From JBBQYA01 sp038209155 (GTDB lineage Bacteria > Bacteroidota > Bacteroidia > Sphingobacteriales > Sphingobacteriaceae), in the NCBI GenBank assembly GCA_038209155.1, contig JBBQYA010000068.1, forward strand, positions 1 to 16,130: a stretch of DNA of 16,130 nt, given 5' to 3'. Below the pieces are notes generated by a model that saw only the letters and a list, made by a program, of their open reading frames with translations, was not told where the DNA came from and made no database searches. A program made the translations under genes and the position numbers. This document shows, piece after piece, positions 13,426-16,130 of the stretch; within the stretch, counting starts at the first letter, position 1; every line of letters begins with the position of its first letter.

Positions 13426-14674
13426 AGCATTTGCTCAAATTTTATTTTTATTGTTTTTTGTATTTCAGGCTTGTAGTCCGAAAGTAAGAGAGAATAAAAA
13501 AGAAACTACAGTAAATCAAGCAAAATCATTGCCTGATAAAGTTAAAGTTGTGGATGAAAAAGTTAAACCAACTGAGTCTGATAGTTTAAATAAATACAAA
13601 AAAACTGAACCTGTTTTTACTATTGCTTTATTGCTTGCTTTGCATTTAGACAGTGTTTCCGCAAATGAAATGCAAGATTTAAAAAGATCTCGAGACACCA
13701 ATATTTCATTAGATTTTTATCAAGGTTTGCTTATGGCATTTGATTCTTTGGCTAATGATGATTTGCGTTTGCAATTAATTGTTTATGATACCAAACATGA
13801 TTCAAACGAAGTAAAAAAAATATTTAAAAAGTCAGAAGTAAAGAAATCAGATTTTGTAATTGGTCCTATTTTTAATGATGAATCTGTACCAGCCATTCAG
13901 TTTTCTTATTTGAATGATAAATATGTTTTATCTCCATTAGCTCCAGCTACGAATTCTTCATTTAATAGCCCTTATTTTATATCTGCAACTGCGCCCATAG
14001 AACTTCATGGAAGAAAACAAGCAGAGTATATTCTAACTACTTTTGATAGTAAAAATGTATTTATTTTGAGTGGTAAATCTACTGCTGAACAAAAATACGA
14101 AGCAGCTTTTGATGAAACATTAAAAAATTCTACTAAGAAAATAAAAGCCATTAGAGCAGGAACTTCTATTGAAAATCTAAAAGTGCTGGAATCATTATTA
14201 AAGAAGAATGAAAAGAATATTATTTTTATTACTACTTCATCATCATCTTCCTTAACGAGAATTTTTCAAAAATTAAAACTATTGGCTAATAATTATGACT
14301 TGGTGGTTTTTGCTCATCCATTAGTTCCTAAAATGGAAACTTTAAATTTCGAATTATTGCTTCCGCTGAATGTGCATACTAGCATGGCTCACTATCAAAA
14401 TTCAGATATTTTGTACAAAAGCGATTTTTATATGAACTATCGCAAAAAATATAATACAGAACCCACCGAGTTTGCTGTAGATGGTTTTGACTTAGGAATG
14501 ATGTTTGGGAAATCCATTATTAAAGATGGTAAAGAATTTGGTAAAAAGATTTTAAATAATCTCTATTCTGGTTTGAATGGAAAATACAATTTTTCGGAAA
14601 TATCAGGCAGGGGTATTCAAAATAACTGGTTGCAAATAGTAAAATTCAATAATTATAAATTCGAGAGCGAGTGA
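13382..14674 (+). CDS. lipoprotein with type 1 periplasmic-binding (PBP1/LivJ-like) fold
   Basis: A 430-residue predicted lipoprotein. A hydrophobic segment ILFLLFFVFQA is followed by Cys31 (long start), a relaxed lipobox; then a charged, K/E-rich linker to about residue 74. The rest resembles a type 1 periplasmic-binding protein of the branched-chain amino acid receptor/LppC kind: FTIALLLALHLD (78-89), LDFYQGLLMAFDSL (110-123), a SDFVIGPIFN segment, and a late TEFAVDGFDLGMMFG. In many Bacteroidota the gene after guaA encodes a 'PBP1 and LysM peptidoglycan-binding' protein; this one shows no LysM repeat, only the short linker. The start is uncertain: ATG at 13382 gives a 44-base overlap with guaA, while TTG at 13412 (NGSRAFAQILF) gives a more usual 21-residue lipoprotein signal. 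The next gene overlaps by 4 bases. Ligand unknown. Confidence 0.75.
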   Translation: MISVRNPQQLLNGSRAFAQILFLLFFVFQACSPKVRENKKETTVNQAKSLPDKVKVVDEKVKPTESDSLNKYKKTEPVFTIALLLALHLDSVSANEMQDLKRSRDTNISLDFYQGLLMAFDSLANDDLRLQLIVYDTKHDSNEVKKIFKKSEVKKSDFVIGPIFNDESVPAIQFSYLNDKYVLSPLAPATNSSFNSPYFISATAPIELHGRKQAEYILTTFDSKNVFILSGKSTAEQKYEAAFDETLKNSTKKIKAIRAGTSIENLKVLESLLKKNEKNIIFITTSSSSSLTRIFQKLKLLANNYDLVVFAHPLVPKMETLNFELLLPLNVHTSMAHYQNSDILYKSDFYMNYRKKYNTEPTEFAVDGFDLGMMFGKSIIKDGKEFGKKILNNLYSGLNGKYNFSEISGRGIQNNWLQIVKFNNYKFESE

Positions 14675-15834
14675 GAGAATTAAAACAGTTGGATACCGCT
14701 GTACAGATTATTAAAAGTGCAAATCAAAATCAACCATTTGCCAATTCGCTAAGTCAATATTTCAGGCAAAACAAACAAATGGGTAGCCGCGATCGGAGGT
14801 TATATTCAGAGCTTTGCTATTCAAATTTCAGAATAGGAAAATCTATTTTGAATGCAAGTGTGGAAGAGAAAATTATTGCTGGTTACTTTTTAATTAATCA
14901 AATTCCTAGCGAATTTCTGCAAGCTATTGCACCTGATTTAAACGAAGAAATCTCTAAATCAATAGAAGATAAATTTGAAATTATTCGAGCGAGGCATTCA
15001 GAATTTAATCCTTTGCTTATTTATCAATTCAAAACGCCGTTTTCTGATTCTATTGATCCTTTAGCTTTTTCTATTTCTCATTTAATTAAGCCTTTAGTTT
15101 TTCTAAGAGTTGATGTAAATTATTCTGAAAAGATTAATTTGAAATTAAAAGAATTAGAAATTACGCATTTTCAACTTTCAGAAACTTGTATTGCAGTAGA
15201 ACCGATAACTCAATTAGAACCTTTGCGACAAGCAGGAATAAAATTTGAAGTTCAAGATTTATCTTCTCAATACACCGGAACATATTTTAAGCCAGAAGCA
15301 CATGAACGCTGGTGGGATTGTTGTGCAGGATCTGGTGGAAAATCTTTATTAATTCACAGTTTAGAGCCAGAGATTAAATTATTGGTTTCTGATATGCGAG
15401 AAACAATTTTAGAAAATTTAAAAGAACGTTTTCAGCTAGCTGGAATTTTAAAATATCAATTAAAAGAAATTGATTTGATGAATAATTTTGATGCTCAAAT
15501 GCCTGGTTACGAGTTTGATGGAATTATTTTAGATGCACCTTGCTCAGGCTCTGGAACTTGGGGCCGCGCACCAGAAATGCTCACTTTTTTTGATGAAAAC
15601 AAAATTAAAATGTACAATCATTTGCAGTTTACTATTGCAAAAAACATCAGTAAATACCTTATGATTGGTAAGCCTTTGATCTATATTACTTGTTCAGTTT
15701 TCAAACAAGAAAATGAAACGATGATAGAAAAAATTGCAAAAGAATTAGCTTATACTATAGAAAAGTTTGAATTGATAAAAGGCTATCATAATCGCGCAGA
15801 TTCTATGTTTGTAGCAAGATTGATTAAGAATTGA
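14671..15834 (+). CDS. RsmB/NOP-family RNA cytosine-5 methyltransferase
   Basis: A 387-residue SAM-dependent RNA m5C methyltransferase of the RsmB/NOP2 family, predicted to modify rRNA or possibly tRNA in the cytoplasm. The SAM site is DCCAGSGGKS (216-225), preceded by FEVQDLSSQ (192-200). Motif IV is DAPCSGSGTWGR (288-299, Cys291) and motif VI is ITCSVFKQENE (339-349, Cys341); in this family the motif VI Cys attacks the base and the motif IV Cys releases the product. The N-terminal 190 residues replace the NusB-like/ferredoxin-like region of RsmB and diverge from it, so I do not assign the target position. The start is GTG at 14671, overlapping the lipoprotein stop by 4 bases (GTGA), a translational-coupling arrangement. 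It is the last gene of the guaA run. Confidence 0.9.
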   Translation: MRELKQLDTAVQIIKSANQNQPFANSLSQYFRQNKQMGSRDRRLYSELCYSNFRIGKSILNASVEEKIIAGYFLINQIPSEFLQAIAPDLNEEISKSIEDKFEIIRARHSEFNPLLIYQFKTPFSDSIDPLAFSISHLIKPLVFLRVDVNYSEKINLKLKELEITHFQLSETCIAVEPITQLEPLRQAGIKFEVQDLSSQYTGTYFKPEAHERWWDCCAGSGGKSLLIHSLEPEIKLLVSDMRETILENLKERFQLAGILKYQLKEIDLMNNFDAQMPGYEFDGIILDAPCSGSGTWGRAPEMLTFFDENKIKMYNHLQFTIAKNISKYLMIGKPLIYITCSVFKQENETMIEKIAKELAYTIEKFELIKGYHNRADSMFVARLIKN

Positions 15835-16130
15835 TTTTTTTCTGTTGCATTAAAAATGAATTATAGGTTTAAATTTTTAACTCAAGTTTTGCAAAGCAAA
15901 TGGTGATTTTCAGCTCAGCTTCCTTTGTCATTTTGAGCTCAAGCGAAGAATCTAATCTTCCTTTTCATCCAGAGCGCAGCTTCCTTATTATTCTGAGCGC
16001 AGCTTCCTTGTCATTCTGAGTGCAACGAAGAATCTCACCCTTCACTTCAATCAAACCCAATGCTGAGAATCACCTTCTTTTTATGTTGAAAAACCCCTTG
16101 CTTTTCTGAGTGCAACGAAGAATCTCACCC
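15835..16130. other. intergenic region after the methyltransferase gene, mostly repeats
   Basis: No gene is seen in the remaining 296 bases. The first 75 are A/T-rich, and I see no convincing hairpin terminator; the rest is the repeat block listed separately. It also contains a perfect palindrome TTGAGCTCAA at 15933-15942. Confidence 0.6.
15912..16130. repeat. intergenic repeat cluster of the 'TCATTCTGAG...GAAGAATCTCA' type, cut by the window edge
   Basis: Two nested repeats are visible. A 23-base unit (AGCGCAGCTTCCTTATTATT plus CTG) occurs in tandem starting at 15972 and 15995, the next unit beginning at 16018 before diverging, with a related copy at 15912-15934. A longer element, TTCTGAGTGCAACGAAGAAT followed by CTCACCC, is identical at 16014-16040 and 16104-16130, 90 bases apart; a diverged copy is at 15931-15960 (TTTTGAGCTCAAGCGAAGAA). 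Phrases of this kind (TCATTCTGAGCGAAGCGAAGAATCTC) are familiar to me from many Bacteroidota intergenic regions. The last copy is truncated or complete exactly at the window end. Confidence 0.8.

Overview
The window is chromosomal DNA from a member of the Bacteroidota (Flavobacteriales/Chitinophagales-like; I would not go below phylum). The DNA is A+T-rich. It carries Bacteroidota-specific proteins: a DUF5606 protein, a Porin_10-type 'putative porin', a choice-of-anchor B protein with a type IX secretion (T9SS) sorting tail, and a secreted protein usually mislabelled 'asparagine synthetase B'. Several genes are preceded by the Bacteroidota -7 promoter element TAnnTTTG rather than a sigma-70 -10 box, and strong Shine-Dalgarno sequences are absent. 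Most genes are ordinary core genes and I see no prophage, insertion sequence, CRISPR array or defence island. The most unusual material is in the intergenic regions.

Layout. Bases 1-1089: a possible 3' end of an upstream gene, then a two-gene minus-strand unit (cyclophilin peptidyl-prolyl isomerase, then DUF5606) ending in a hairpin terminator. Bases 1300-2559: the secreted GATase-like protein on the plus strand, meeting the next minus-strand gene tail to tail. Bases 2561-7666: a compact minus-strand operon read lpxK, purine nucleoside phosphorylase, T9SS-exported LVIVD protein, putative porin, with overlaps or gaps below 20 bases. Bases 7667-9230: a small plus-strand CsbD-like stress gene with its own terminator, an apparent structured RNA element, and a minus-strand SlyD-like FKBP isomerase divergent from pruA. 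Bases 9231-10862: pruA. Bases 10863-11400: a 44-47 base tandem repeat array and degenerate repeat phrases. Bases 11401-15834: a plus-strand run of dCMP deaminase, guaA, a PBP1-fold lipoprotein and an RsmB-type RNA methyltransferase, the last three overlapping. Bases 15835-16130: a second type of intergenic repeat, cut by the window edge.

How the genes work together. guaA (GMP synthesis), dCMP deaminase (dUMP supply for dTMP) and the purine nucleoside phosphorylase are nucleotide metabolism. lpxK, the porin and the lipoprotein serve the outer membrane and envelope. pruA completes proline oxidation to glutamate. The two isomerases, CsbD protein and rRNA methyltransferase are housekeeping or stress functions. 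The candidates most worth a second look are the multi-stem RNA-like element at 8348-8475, the tandem array at 10874-11108, and the guaA promoter, which is so close to the ATG that the mRNA may be leaderless.
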